Assembly: GCF_013386585.1 (NCBI RefSeq)
Contig: NZ_JACARO010000004.1
Location: 81,326-145,325, forward strand
DNA: 64,000 nucleotides
Source of the DNA: Pseudomonas sp. P7548
Lineage (GTDB): Bacteria > Pseudomonadota > Gammaproteobacteria > Pseudomonadales > Pseudomonadaceae
Direction: 5' to 3'
Shown here: positions 36,801 through 46,086 of the stretch, in pieces
How positions within the stretch are numbered: the first letter of the stretch is position 1
Layout: each line of letters starts with the position of its first letter
Translations under genes and position numbers: made by a program
Notes under the pieces: generated by a model
The model's input: the letters and a program-made list of their open reading frames with translations, nothing else
Databases searched by the model: none
What the model was told of the DNA's origin: nothing

Positions 36801-37405
36801 TAGCGCCCGGCGGTGTCGAGCAACACGGCTTCGTCGGTGAACCACCAGTCGCAATGCCGCGTACCGCCCACGCCGCCGATGGCACCACTGCCCATCGCTT
36901 CGCGCAGGGGAAACTGCAGGCCGGAGTGGGTCAGCGCGGTGGTCTTGCCGCTGCCCGGCGCGCCGACAAACATGTACCACGGCAGTTGGTACAGGTACTG
37001 CCCGCTCATCTTCCAGCCCGGGTTGGCCTTGCGCAGCACGGCCATGGCCGAGCGCATGCGCTCGCCCAGCTCAGCCACTTCGGCCTGGGTTTCACGCACG
37101 CCGGGCGCGACCGCTGGCGCCTCGGCGACGCCGGCCATCAGGCCACGGTTGGCCCGCCAGGCACGCCACAGGCGCCAGGCGAAATAGCCCAGCCAAATCA
37201 GCATAAACAGCGCGATCAACCCCCAGCGACGTGACTCCGGCGCCAGCGGCTCACTGCCGTTGAACGCCAGCAGCGGGCCTTCGTACCACACCAGCAACGA
37301 CAGCAGCGCCACGCCGATCAGCGACAGCAACCACGGCTTGAGCAGCCACAGAATAAAGCGCTCCACCGGGGACCATAACAATGAGAAAAACGAAGAAAAG
37401 TTCAT
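33842..37405 (-). CDS. tssM: Type VI secretion inner-membrane protein TssM (IcmF)
   Basis: 1187 residues. Two N-terminal transmembrane helices (~20-42, ~61-83), a cytoplasmic GTPase-like domain with Walker A GAPGSGKT (148-155) and the TRHCDWWF segment, a third transmembrane helix near 470-490, then a large periplasmic part. The Walker motif is intact, which is not the case in every TssM. TssM spans the inner membrane and normally meets the lipoprotein TssJ, whose gene is absent here. It begins two bases after tssL. Confidence 0.95.
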   Translation of the reverse strand: MNFSSFFSLLWSPVERFILWLLKPWLLSLIGVALLSLLVWYEGPLLAFNGSEPLAPESRRWGLIALFMLIWLGYFAWRLWRAWRANRGLMAGVAEAPAVAPGVRETQAEVAELGERMRSAMAVLRKANPGWKMSGQYLYQLPWYMFVGAPGSGKTTALTHSGLQFPLREAMGSGAIGGVGGTRHCDWWFTDEAVLLDTAGRYTTQDSYTEVDKAAWGGFLDLLKKYRRQRPVNGVIVALSVSDLLQQTDAQRQAQAVAIRARINELYERLGLRFPVYVIITKCDLLAGFSEFFETFGRDERAQVWGVTFPLPQPPQPDTGLASFPGEFDALEHQLQRRVLERLQQERDLSRRALLYSFPQQFASLGDGLTRFLNTVFETNRYQEPALLRGVYFTSGTQEGSPIDRVLTSLAASFGLGRKVLAPNVASGRSYFITRLLREVIFKEAGLAGVNHQEERRRRLLGRAGRITAAAVFVLLLAAMTISYNRNLQLIADASGAATNVAQLAKALPVEGDVLVTLPLLNATRSLPSGYSDADNSVPLLSRMGLYQGNKLGAGAITLYRRLLRSTLLPHIVANMENALRRGDASNQEFLYETLRAYLMLGERQFFDAPSVQAWVDVDWRRELPQATPAQLQQLSDHVAALLEADDEAEPVQLDSALIAKVRLALASMPLSQRIYNRVKRQVDQQHLPELSVNSAVGRDVSSLFTRASGEPLSRGVSGVYRIAGYRELTDKTPQAVADMAKDSWVLDRQESAQIAGGNPAMQAAVLELYYADYIRQWDTFLADVHLVPLTGLGQASQVTNTLAATDSPLRALLQAVSKETTLDGALTSATSKDTDQRVREKIAAATQKLQSALGGDTPAAVADASANPVDQHFAALHRLVGTGTGPQPLDDVLASLKDAGQFFDSADAARRSAAPAPSNEVLGRLKRSGDTQPAPLSTLLRDVEAGGSALTLGNEKARLNALWEATGAPFCRVAIEGRYPLVRSSGRDATADDFGKFFGPGGLMDDFFSKNLAPYVDMSGSQWRWRSTGVTPLNISQDVLNQFQRGAKLRDMFFVAGARQPSMRFDLKALGADPALTKVTLDIDGQPVVYDTGTSPDFTSISLPSGKSGGLVRLDATPALVNPLRSDGPWGWLRMMDKAAVSAQGEQLQLTFTVEGHRVAYQLRASSVINPFRRDSLEPFHCPSSF

Positions 37406-37407
37406 GG

Positions 37408-38703
37408 TTATTGCGCCTGGGAAGGGATCAGCACGGTGATATCGACGCGGCGGTTACGTGCACGATTGGCCGCCGAATCATTGGGCACCAGCGGCTCGGT
37501 TTCGCCACGGCCCTCGCTGCGGTAACGCTCGGCTGGCCCTGCACGCTGCGCGAGCAAACGCGCCACGGTCTTGGCCCGCGCCTGGGACAAGTCGAAGTTG
37601 GACCCCAGCCGCGACGTCGCCGACGGCCGCACGTTATCGGTATGCCCGACCACCACCACATCCCCCGGCACCGTGGCCAGGGCGTCGCCAATGCGCGCCA
37701 GCAGCCCGTCAAAATTGCTCGACACCTCGGCACTGCCGGAGGCAAACACACCGTCGCCGCGCAAGGTGATGACCGAGCGGTCGGCACTGTCTTTCACCGC
37801 CACCAGCCCTTGGGCCACTTCCGGCGCGAGGAACCCGGCCAGGCGCACCGGCGCTGGCGCCACGGGTACCGCCACCTTCAGCGGCGAGGCCACACGAATC
37901 GAACCCAACTGGGCAAACACCGGGTCGGACGCACGGTTGAGCAGCCAGCTGTAAGTCAACTGCACACTCAACAACAGCACCGCCGCCACCGACGCCAGCA
38001 CCCACAACGGTACCCGGCGCAGCATTGATGCTTGCGGGGCCTCGGCGCCACGCCAGCGCGGTGAGAGGTCCTGCTCCTGCTGGCCGCGTTGCTGGTTGAT
38101 CAGTTGCAACAGGCGCTCGCGCAACAGGCCCAGCTGATCCAGGCCGCGCTCCAGCACCCGGTAGCGGCCCTCCAGGCCCAGGGCCATGCACAGGTACATC
38201 AACTCCAGCACATCGATGTGAGTACGCGGGTCCTGGCTGAGGCGCTGCAGGATCATGAAAAATTTCTCGCCACCCCACGCCTCGTTGTGGAACGTCACCA
38301 ACAGGCTGCGGCTGCCCCACACCCCCGCGCCCCAGGGCGTACTGGCGATGGTCTCGTCCACCAGGGTGCACAACGCGTAGCGCGCAGCGGCCACGGTTTC
38401 CACATCCACCTGGCTCGCACGGGCCTGGGCTTCAAAGGCCTGCACCGCCTGGATCAAGCGCTGGCGCAGGCTCTCCATGTCCGGCATCGCCGTCAGGGTG
38501 CGCAACGGCACCACCAGGTCCAGCAGCGGGTTGGCCGCCCGTACCAGGGGGTTGAGGCCCTGGCCATGCAGCACAGGCGCGGCGCGTTGCACCGGCGCGG
38601 CCACAGTGGGCGACGGTGTGGCCCGGCGCCCGCCGGGGGTAGGGATCAGCAAGGTGCGGTCCGGGTCCTGGCCGCCTTCAAAAGTGTCGTTCACGTCAGT
38701 CAC
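37408..38703 (-). CDS. tssL: Type VI secretion protein TssL with OmpA peptidoglycan-binding domain
   Basis: 431 residues. Residues ~55-215 are the cytoplasmic DotU/IcmH domain (ESLRQRLIQAVQAFEAQA, CTLVDETIASTPWG), a single transmembrane helix lies at ~233-253, and ~310-425 is an OmpA/MotB domain (GHTDN, ANRARNRRVDI). The OmpA part anchors the membrane complex to peptidoglycan, as in evolved TssL. It lies between tssK and tssM in one operon. Confidence 0.95.
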   Translation of the reverse strand: MTDVNDTFEGGQDPDRTLLIPTPGGRRATPSPTVAAPVQRAAPVLHGQGLNPLVRAANPLLDLVVPLRTLTAMPDMESLRQRLIQAVQAFEAQARASQVDVETVAAARYALCTLVDETIASTPWGAGVWGSRSLLVTFHNEAWGGEKFFMILQRLSQDPRTHIDVLELMYLCMALGLEGRYRVLERGLDQLGLLRERLLQLINQQRGQQEQDLSPRWRGAEAPQASMLRRVPLWVLASVAAVLLLSVQLTYSWLLNRASDPVFAQLGSIRVASPLKVAVPVAPAPVRLAGFLAPEVAQGLVAVKDSADRSVITLRGDGVFASGSAEVSSNFDGLLARIGDALATVPGDVVVVGHTDNVRPSATSRLGSNFDLSQARAKTVARLLAQRAGPAERYRSEGRGETEPLVPNDSAANRARNRRVDITVLIPSQAQ

Positions 38704-38709
38704 CTTGCC

Positions 38710-40041
38710 TTAATTGCGGATGGCCCAGAACTGCATATCCAGCCCCGGGAACACCCCGGCGATGTGCATGGCAAACCCCGCCGACTGGCTGAGCAATTGC
38801 CAATATTCGCTGCTGCGGTCGAGTTCGAAATAGGTGAAGCCGGCGTGGAACGGCAACTGCCGTGGCGCCACCGGCAACGGACGCAGGCCGATGCCCGGCA
38901 GTTGCAGGTTGACCAGGTCGCGGATCTTTTCCACCGAGCCGATCTTCACCTGCGGCGGGAAACCGTTGCGCACGCTTTCGGCCGACATCTGCGCCTGCAC
39001 CGCCAGGATGAAGGTCGCCGAGCGCAGCAGTTCCTGATCGGGCAGCACCGCCACGCGAATCCCGTACTGACGCTCTTCCAGCGGGATCGCGATGGCGCGC
39101 ACATCCATCACCGCCGACAGCGCGCGGCGTAGGTCGAGCATCACCGGGGCGAAGGTCTCCGCCAGGGCGCCATGGCGATACACCGGGTAACTGGCGGCAC
39201 GCTTGTCATCACGGGTAAAGGTCGCCAACTCACCGGCCAGGGAGGCAAGGTCGCGGTACAGCTCTTCGGGGTGCAAACCGGTCATTGCCGCCAGGTGCCG
39301 TACCAGCGGCACGCTGCGGTTGAGCACTTGCAACAGCAGGAAGTCGGCGATTTCCGCCGCACCGCTGCCGTCCGGGCGGGTCAGGCGCGACGCCAGGGCT
39401 TCGACCCGTTGCTGCACCAGGCCCAGCAGTTCGTCGTTGAATGCGCGCAGGCGTTCGGCCGCACGAACATCCAGGCACGGCGGGCAGTAATCGCGGTCGA
39501 GCAGCACACTTTTGTCGGCGCGTTTTTCCACCACGTGAGCAATGCCCAACACGCTATGGGTGTCGGCCACATCGCCTTCGAACGCCAGGCGCAGGCGCAA
39601 TTTGCCGATGCTCATCAGCGCGCTGCTGTCCAGGCCATTGCTGTCCCAGGCCTCGTATTCGCTGCTGCGATGGCGGGCAAAGTTTTCAAAGCTGGGGTTG
39701 TCGTCGACCTCCGACACGCCCGGACGCAGGCTCGGCAAGGCCAGCACCACTTTCAGGTCGCGGGCATCGTCGGGGATCTCCAGGGGCAGCGGCATTTCAT
39801 CATCAAACGGCAGGCCCACGGGTGTGCCGTCGGGCAATACGCCGCTGTAGGAGAGCAGCGACAGCTTGCCCATCGCCAACTGCTGCGGGTCGATGTCCAA
39901 TTTGGAAAAACCCCAGCCGTAGGCGCGCAAGGTCGCGACCCGGGCTTCGAGTTGGGTTTGCAGAAAACGGTCATGCTGCTGCAGGTGCTGGGGCTGCAGG
40001 AGCATGCCTTCGGACCAGACGACTTTGTTGTTCCAGGACAT
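38710..40041 (-). CDS. tssK: Type VI secretion baseplate protein TssK
   Basis: 443 residues, the normal TssK length, beginning with the conserved NNKVVWSEGMLLQPQHLQQHDRFLQ segment. TssK trimers link the baseplate (TssF, G, E) to the TssL-TssM membrane complex. No lipoprotein or TssJ is fused to its N-terminus. A 39-base gap, too short for any gene, separates it from fha. Confidence 0.95.
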   Translation of the reverse strand: MSWNNKVVWSEGMLLQPQHLQQHDRFLQTQLEARVATLRAYGWGFSKLDIDPQQLAMGKLSLLSYSGVLPDGTPVGLPFDDEMPLPLEIPDDARDLKVVLALPSLRPGVSEVDDNPSFENFARHRSSEYEAWDSNGLDSSALMSIGKLRLRLAFEGDVADTHSVLGIAHVVEKRADKSVLLDRDYCPPCLDVRAAERLRAFNDELLGLVQQRVEALASRLTRPDGSGAAEIADFLLLQVLNRSVPLVRHLAAMTGLHPEELYRDLASLAGELATFTRDDKRAASYPVYRHGALAETFAPVMLDLRRALSAVMDVRAIAIPLEERQYGIRVAVLPDQELLRSATFILAVQAQMSAESVRNGFPPQVKIGSVEKIRDLVNLQLPGIGLRPLPVAPRQLPFHAGFTYFELDRSSEYWQLLSQSAGFAMHIAGVFPGLDMQFWAIRN

Positions 40042-40080
40042 AAATTTTTCTCATCAAATGAATGCGTTGCGTGGCCATGA

Positions 40081-41463
40081 TCACGTGCGCATGCGGGCGA
40101 CTTGTTCTTCGTAAGCCTTGGAAAACAGTTCGCCAAACAGGCGTTGCAGGTCCTCGTCGGCGTCCCGTGCCAGGTCTTCGTAGCGCTCCACCAGGCGGTC
40201 CCACAAGCGCGCCTTGCGCCGCGCCGGCATCCACTTGTCGAGCGCGCCGTGGGTGGTGCGCCGCTGCTCGACCCGGGCCGGGTCGAAGCGCTGCACCACC
40301 GCGCCCAGCGCCGCACGCATGCCGGCGATCACCGCCAGCTCGTGGGCCTTGAGGTCATCGAACGAGGCATTCAGCGCCTTGACCGGGCGCATGTAGGCCG
40401 GTGAATCGCTGTTGAGCATCTGGGTCAAGGCGCTGTCGGCGTCAGGAAAGAACTTCAGCGGGTTGTTGGAATAGGCACCGATCATGGTCATGTCGATGTG
40501 GCTTTCCCGCTTGGTCAGCGCACGGGCCATCAGCACATCCATGGTGCCGCCCGTGGCGGCGCGCAGCATTTCACCCACCAGCTGGGCGAGCTCGGTGGGG
40601 GTGCGGGTGGTGTGCAGGTCGGGAAGGCCCAGGCCCAAAAGCAGGGCCGTGAGAACACCTTCATCCCCTGTGGGAGCGGGCTTGCTCGCGAAGGTCTCAA
40701 GGACGACGGGTTGTTCCTGGATGACCGCATTATCGTTCTTCGCGGGCAAGCCCGCTCCCACAGGGGATGTGGATAGCCCAAGTAACGGGTCGTAATCCTC
40801 CGGAATCACCTGGGGCTCGGCCTGCCAGATTGGCGGGTTGAACGCCTGCAGTTGCGGCGCCACATGGTCGCTCTCGGTGCCGCGAAACACCGGGGTCAGC
40901 GATGGGTTCAAGCCCAGCGGGTCCGACAGCGGCATCGCCCCGTCGAACAGCGAGTGGCCTTCGAGGATCCGCGCACCGGCCAGGTCGTCGTGCAACAGCA
41001 CCGGCACCACCACCTCCGGGTCGCGCACGAGCGCCTGCGGCACTTCCAACGGCGGCAGTTCGGCAGCCACGGGCGGTGGTGGCGGCACGAACAGCGGCGG
41101 CAGGATGCGCGTAGCCAGGGCGTCGTCTTCGGGTTCCGGCGCCTGGGGCTGTTCCAGGCGCACGAGCAACGCGTAGTCGCCGATCACCAGGCGATCACCC
41201 TCCTCCAGCACACGCTCGCGGCCGTTGCCCAGCGGCCGTTCGTTGACCAGGCTGGGGTTGCTGCCGGTGTCGGTGAGGTAGAACTGCTCGCCGCGCAGGT
41301 CGATGCGCGCGTGCACCCGGGAGATGTATTTGCCCGGGTCGTCCAAGGTCAGGTCGTTGTCCGGCCCACGGCCAATGGAGCCGCCCACTTCGGTGAAGCG
41401 GCAGATCACGTCGCCGGGCATGGGTTGGTCGCGGTAGCTTTTGACCAGCAGGATCAGGTTCAT
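40081..41463 (-). CDS. tagH: Type VI secretion FHA-domain protein (Fha/TagH)
   Basis: 460 residues. Residues ~25-95 form an FHA phosphopeptide-binding domain (GSIGRGPDNDLTLDD, SRVHARI, NPSLVNE), and ~270-460 the TagH C-terminal domain. The linker, Pro-rich in part, contains a 101-bp REPIN read in frame at about residues 233-267, with the telltale SPVGAGLPAK and FASKPAPTGD peptides. Fha promotes T6SS assembly, often through phospho-threonine signalling; the kinase is not in the cluster. Confidence 0.93.
   Translation of the reverse strand: MNLILLVKSYRDQPMPGDVICRFTEVGGSIGRGPDNDLTLDDPGKYISRVHARIDLRGEQFYLTDTGSNPSLVNERPLGNGRERVLEEGDRLVIGDYALLVRLEQPQAPEPEDDALATRILPPLFVPPPPPVAAELPPLEVPQALVRDPEVVVPVLLHDDLAGARILEGHSLFDGAMPLSDPLGLNPSLTPVFRGTESDHVAPQLQAFNPPIWQAEPQVIPEDYDPLLGLSTSPVGAGLPAKNDNAVIQEQPVVLETFASKPAPTGDEGVLTALLLGLGLPDLHTTRTPTELAQLVGEMLRAATGGTMDVLMARALTKRESHIDMTMIGAYSNNPLKFFPDADSALTQMLNSDSPAYMRPVKALNASFDDLKAHELAVIAGMRAALGAVVQRFDPARVEQRRTTHGALDKWMPARRKARLWDRLVERYEDLARDADEDLQRLFGELFSKAYEEQVARMRT
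40665..40765. repeat. REPIN inside the fha coding sequence
   Basis: Inverted halves CCCCTGTGGGAGCGGGCTTG (left) and the complement (right), type 1 variant as at 16472. It keeps the fha frame open on the minus strand. Confidence 0.92.
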
Positions 41464-41481
41464 AGCGGGCTCCAGAGTGAG

Positions 41482-43443
41482 TTACTTGCCATCGTCGGCC
41501 TCCTTGGGCGGCAACGGCACGCCGGCCGGTCCGGTGGCGGCCGTGAGGGCCAGGGCTTGTGCCGCCGAGGCGGCTTCGGGCAGTGGCAGCGGGATGGTCG
41601 AGGCGACGATCATCGCCGGCGTGAGGGTCAGGAAAGTGGAGCCGACCTTGAGCGTGATGGTCGCCCCGGCCTCGATCACCACGTTCATGCCGCCCTTGAT
41701 GTAGGTGTCCATGCCAGCGGTGATGCCGGTCTTCATGCCACCGTTGATGATCATGTTGGCGCCGGCCGCCATCGACACGTCGCCCGTGGCTTTCTCGTTG
41801 CGATGGCCGCCCACCGACGAATGCCGGTCACCGCCGACCTTCTCGCGCAGGTCCTGGTCGATCTTGGAATGCCGGTCGCCGCCCACCCAGTCCAGGGAGT
41901 CCTTGAGCACGCGCTGGTCGAGGTTTTTCTGCGCGTGCAGGAACACCTGTTCCGAACCCTTTTTGTCTTCGAAACGCAGCTCGTTGTAGCCCCCGCCACC
42001 CTTGGACGAGTTGCTCTTGAGGGTCGAGCGCGTGGCGTTTTCCGGCAATGAATACGGCGGCATAGTGTCGGCGTTGTAGACGCTGCCCGTGACCAGCGGC
42101 TGGTCGGGATCACCTTCCAGAAAGCTCACCACCACTTCCTGGCCGATGCGCGGCGTGTACAGCGCGCCCCAGCGCTTGCCCGCCCAGCTCTGCGCCACGC
42201 GGATCCAGCACGAGCTGTTTTCGTCGCGCTTGCCTTCGCGGTCCCAGTGGAACTGCACCTTGATGCGCCCGTATTTGTCGGTCCAGATTTCTTCGCCCTG
42301 CTTGCCCACCACCATGGCGGTCTGCGGGCCGTGCATCAGCGGCTTGCGCGCTACACAGGGCGCACGGAACTGCTGCTGGCGTGACAGCGCGACAAACTCG
42401 CAGCTCAGCACCGGCGCGGGGGCGGCGGGCGGGGTGGGCTCGTAGGTGTCCGAAGACAATGCATAACGCGCCTCCAGCAACAGGAACTGCGCGTTCTGTT
42501 CGCTGCGCGGGTGTTCGGTCAGGGTCAACAGGGCGCCGGGGAACAGGCCTCGGGCACGGGTCGCACCGGTCACGCGCTGGGTGCCGGTGTGCAGCGACTC
42601 AATCAAGGTGCGCGCATAGGTTTCACCCTGTTTGCGTTCGGTGTACTTGCCCGGGTAGTCATAGCGCTCGTGGCGCGACTGCGGGTAACTGCCGGCCAGA
42701 GTGGACTTGGCCAGCAGGTTGGCGCTGGGCTTCTCGAAGTCGAAGTCTTGCAGCGTATAGCCGCCCGGTTCCACGTCGCCGCCCATGCGCCAGTCATAGA
42801 TCACTTCGCTTTCGCGCATGGCGTGGTCTTCGGCGGGCATGAAGCGGATCTGCGCGTACCCCGGCGCCGGTGAGTGCGCGCCGTAGGAGTCCGCCAGCAC
42901 CAAGGTGTGACGCCCTGCGGCACTCTTGAAGTAGTAGTAGATGCCCTCCTGCTCCATCAGGCGGCTGACGAAGTTGAAATCGCTCTCGCGGTACTGCACG
43001 CAATAGGTCAGCGGCTTGTAGCTGCCGCTGAGGCCCGAGGTGTCGACGTCGGCAATGCTGTAGGGCGCGAACACCTGCTTGAGGATGTCCGGCACACTCA
43101 GTTCCTGGAAGATCCGGCAGTCGCTGGTCAGCGTCAGGAACCACAACCACGGGCGCAGCACCGCCTTGTAGGTGGCGTAGCGGCCCTGGCGCGTGCTGAA
43201 CGAGAAGTGGCTGACATGCCCGCTGAAATAGCGGCTGCCGCCCTTGGGCAGGTCCACGGCCACGGTCATCTGGGTGGCCAGCAGGTCGTCGATGTTCAGG
43301 TCGGCGCGCTCGCTGTACAGCTCCACGTGGTATTCGCTGAGCTGGGACAAGCCTTCGCTCGCCTGCATGCGTCGAAACAACAGCACGTCGGGGCCGAGGA
43401 CGCTGGTCACCTGGATCTCGCGATGGGTCTGGGTCGTTGCCAT
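41482..43443 (-). CDS. vgrG: Type VI secretion spike protein VgrG (TssI)
   Basis: 653 residues. The gp27-like part (1-~380; REIQVTSVLGPDVLLFRRM start), gp5 OB fold (~385-470; IWTDKYGRIKVQFHWDREG, SCWIRVAQSWAG) and the repetitive needle helix (GGDRHSKID, KVGGDRHSSVGGHR) are present. After the needle only ~40 residues rich in Ala and Pro remain, so no effector domain is fused. No PAAR, adaptor (DUF1795, DUF4123) or effector gene adjoins it. It sits between clpV and fha. Confidence 0.95.
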   Translation of the reverse strand: MATTQTHREIQVTSVLGPDVLLFRRMQASEGLSQLSEYHVELYSERADLNIDDLLATQMTVAVDLPKGGSRYFSGHVSHFSFSTRQGRYATYKAVLRPWLWFLTLTSDCRIFQELSVPDILKQVFAPYSIADVDTSGLSGSYKPLTYCVQYRESDFNFVSRLMEQEGIYYYFKSAAGRHTLVLADSYGAHSPAPGYAQIRFMPAEDHAMRESEVIYDWRMGGDVEPGGYTLQDFDFEKPSANLLAKSTLAGSYPQSRHERYDYPGKYTERKQGETYARTLIESLHTGTQRVTGATRARGLFPGALLTLTEHPRSEQNAQFLLLEARYALSSDTYEPTPPAAPAPVLSCEFVALSRQQQFRAPCVARKPLMHGPQTAMVVGKQGEEIWTDKYGRIKVQFHWDREGKRDENSSCWIRVAQSWAGKRWGALYTPRIGQEVVVSFLEGDPDQPLVTGSVYNADTMPPYSLPENATRSTLKSNSSKGGGGYNELRFEDKKGSEQVFLHAQKNLDQRVLKDSLDWVGGDRHSKIDQDLREKVGGDRHSSVGGHRNEKATGDVSMAAGANMIINGGMKTGITAGMDTYIKGGMNVVIEAGATITLKVGSTFLTLTPAMIVASTIPLPLPEAASAAQALALTAATGPAGVPLPPKEADDGK

Positions 43444-43449
43444 CGGGGC

Positions 43450-46086
43450 TTACCTCTCGGCCTCGGCCGTAAAGGCATAGGCAAACTCGCCCGCCTCCAC
43501 GCTGACCTGCACTTGGGTCGCCGGTGTGCCCAGCAGCAGGCGGTTGAGAAACTCGGTGCTGATCGCCGGCAGCATCGAGTTGGTGAGGATCGCGTCGATC
43601 ATGCGCCCGCCACTTTCCAGCTCGGTGCAACGGCTGGCGATCAGGTGCACCACGTCGTCGCTGTAGGTGAACGGGATCTTGTGGTTGTCGGCGATGCGTT
43701 TTTCGATGCGCCCCAGTTGCAGGCGGATGATGCTGCCCAGCATGGCGTCGCTCAGCGGGTAATACGGGATCACCACCAGGCGGCCGAGCAAGGCCGGTGG
43801 AAACACTTCCAGCAGTGGCTCGCGCAGGGCCTTGGCGATGTCATCCGGCGCGGGCGTGGTCTTCGGATCGCGACACAGGCGGCTGATCAACTGCGTGCCG
43901 GCGTTGGTGGTGAGCAGGATCAGGGTGTTCTTGAAGTCGATGATCCGGCCCTCGCCGTCCTCCATCCAGCCCTTGTCGAACACCTGGAAAAACAGCTCAT
44001 GCACGTCCGGGTGGGCCTTCTCCACTTCGTCCAGCAACACCACGCTGTAAGGCTTGCGCCGCACCGCTTCGGTCAGCACGCCGCCCTCGCCATACCCCAC
44101 GTAGCCGGGTGGCGCGCCCTTCAAGGTGGAGACGGTGTGGGCTTCCTGGTACTCGCTCATGTTGATGGTGATCACGTTCTGTTCACCGCCATACAGCGAC
44201 TCGGCCAGGGCCAGGGCGGTCTCGGTCTTGCCCACGCCGGAGGTGCCCGCGAGCATGAACACGCCCACCGGCTTGCCCGGGTTGTCGAGGCCCGCGCGGG
44301 AGGTCTGGATGCGCCGTGCGATCATCTCCAACGCATGGTTCTGGCCGATGATGCGTTGGCCCAGGCGCTCGGCCAGGCGCAGCACGTTATCGATTTCGTT
44401 CTTGACCATGCGGCCCACGGGGATGCCGGTCCAGTCCTGCACCACCGAGGCCACGGCCTGTTCGTCGACACTGATCAGCACCAGCGGGTGTTCACCCTGT
44501 TGCGCGACCAATTCGTCCTGCAACTGGCGCAATTCGATCAGCCCGGCTTCACGGTCAGTGGCATCGGCCAACTGGCTGCGCAGGCGCTGGATCTGCTCCA
44601 CCAGTGCCAGCTCGTTATCCCAGCGCCCTTCCACCTCATCCAGGCGTTCACGTTCGCTGGCCAGCAAGGCCTCGACCGAGGCACGGCGGCTGGCGGTTTC
44701 CACGCCAATCGCGGTTTCACGCTCGATAATTGCCAGTTCGGTTTCCAGGGATTCAATGCGCCGACGGCTGTCGTCCACCTCGGCGGGCGTGGCGTGCAGG
44801 CTGATGGCCACGCGGGCGCAGGCAGTGTCGATCAGGCTGACGGCCTTATCCGGCAACTGGCGTGCCGGGATGTAGCGATTCGACAAGCGCACCGCCGCTT
44901 CCAGCGCCGAGTCCAGGATATGCACCTGATGGTGGTCCTGCATGGTCTCGGCGATGCCGCGCAGCATCAGCAAGGCGCGGGCTTCGTCGGGTTCGTCAAC
45001 CTGCACGGTCTGGAAACGCCGGGTCAGCGCCGGGTCTTTTTCAATGTGCTTCTTGTACTCGGCAAAGGTGGTCGCCCCGACGGTACGCAAGGTGCCACGG
45101 GCCAGCGCCGGCTTGAGCAGGTTGGCCGCATCACCGGTGCCGGCTGCACCGCCCGCGCCCACCAGGGTGTGGGTTTCATCGATGAACAGCACGATGGGTT
45201 TGACGCTGGCTTGCACCTCGTCGATCACCGAGCGCAGACGCTGTTCGAACTCGCCTTTCATGCTCGCGCCAGCCTGCAACAGGCCGACATCAAGCGCGAG
45301 CAACTGCACCTCTTTCAGGCTTGGCGGCACGTCGCCCCGAGCAATGCGCTGGGCGAAACCTTCGACCACGGCCGTTTTGCCAACGCCCGCCTCGCCCACC
45401 AGGATCGGGTTGTTCTGGCGGCGACGCATCAGGATGTCGATGACCTGGCGGATCTCTTCATCGCGGCCCACGATCGGGTCCATCTTGCGGCTGCGCGCCT
45501 GCTCGGTAAGGTCGACCGTGAAGCGTTTCAAGGCTTCCTGCTTGGCGGGCGCCACCGCGCCGAGGTCTTCACCCGGCAGCTGGTAACCGTCGCTGGCAGC
45601 CATCTGCGCTTCGGGCGAGTCGTTGAGCAACGCGGCGAATCGCTCGCTCAAATCATCAATGCCAACCTTGTTGAACTCCCGGGACACGCCATACAACCCG
45701 TTGCGCAGGCTCGGGGTTTTCAGCAGCGCCAGCAGCAAATGCCCGGAACGCACCTGGGACTCGCCGAGCATCAGGGTGGCGTAGACCCAGGCGCGTTCGA
45801 CCGCCTCTTCCACCTGGGAAGACAGGTCGGTGACCGAGGTCGAGCCACGGGGCAGACGGTCCAGCGCGGCGGTCAGGTCGCGGGCCAATACCGCCGGGTC
45901 GATGCCGTAATGGCGCACCAGCCGCAACAGGTCCGAATCGGTGAGTTGCAGGATCTGCTGCAACCAGTGCACCAGCTCCACATAGGGGTTGCCGCGCATC
46001 TTGCAGAACACGGTGCTGCTTTCGATGGCCCGGTAGCACAGGCTGTTGAGTTTGCCGAAAAGCGCGACGCGACTGATATCAGCCAT
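43450..46086 (-). CDS. tssH: Type VI secretion AAA+ ATPase ClpV (TssH)
   Basis: 878 residues, ClpB class. N-terminal VipB-binding domain starting MADISRVALFGKLN, D1 Walker A GEAGVGKT, Walker B LFIDE, a long coiled-coil middle domain (~400-520), D2 Walker A GTSGVGKT. ClpV disassembles contracted TssB-TssC sheaths after firing. It overlaps the end of tssG by eight bases. Confidence 0.95.
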   Translation of the reverse strand: MADISRVALFGKLNSLCYRAIESSTVFCKMRGNPYVELVHWLQQILQLTDSDLLRLVRHYGIDPAVLARDLTAALDRLPRGSTSVTDLSSQVEEAVERAWVYATLMLGESQVRSGHLLLALLKTPSLRNGLYGVSREFNKVGIDDLSERFAALLNDSPEAQMAASDGYQLPGEDLGAVAPAKQEALKRFTVDLTEQARSRKMDPIVGRDEEIRQVIDILMRRRQNNPILVGEAGVGKTAVVEGFAQRIARGDVPPSLKEVQLLALDVGLLQAGASMKGEFEQRLRSVIDEVQASVKPIVLFIDETHTLVGAGGAAGTGDAANLLKPALARGTLRTVGATTFAEYKKHIEKDPALTRRFQTVQVDEPDEARALLMLRGIAETMQDHHQVHILDSALEAAVRLSNRYIPARQLPDKAVSLIDTACARVAISLHATPAEVDDSRRRIESLETELAIIERETAIGVETASRRASVEALLASERERLDEVEGRWDNELALVEQIQRLRSQLADATDREAGLIELRQLQDELVAQQGEHPLVLISVDEQAVASVVQDWTGIPVGRMVKNEIDNVLRLAERLGQRIIGQNHALEMIARRIQTSRAGLDNPGKPVGVFMLAGTSGVGKTETALALAESLYGGEQNVITINMSEYQEAHTVSTLKGAPPGYVGYGEGGVLTEAVRRKPYSVVLLDEVEKAHPDVHELFFQVFDKGWMEDGEGRIIDFKNTLILLTTNAGTQLISRLCRDPKTTPAPDDIAKALREPLLEVFPPALLGRLVVIPYYPLSDAMLGSIIRLQLGRIEKRIADNHKIPFTYSDDVVHLIASRCTELESGGRMIDAILTNSMLPAISTEFLNRLLLGTPATQVQVSVEAGEFAYAFTAEAER

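Noticed and set aside
35048..37234. 728-codon open frame opposite tssM
   Set aside because: Antisense shadow of a well-defined TssM; no ribosome site or motif.
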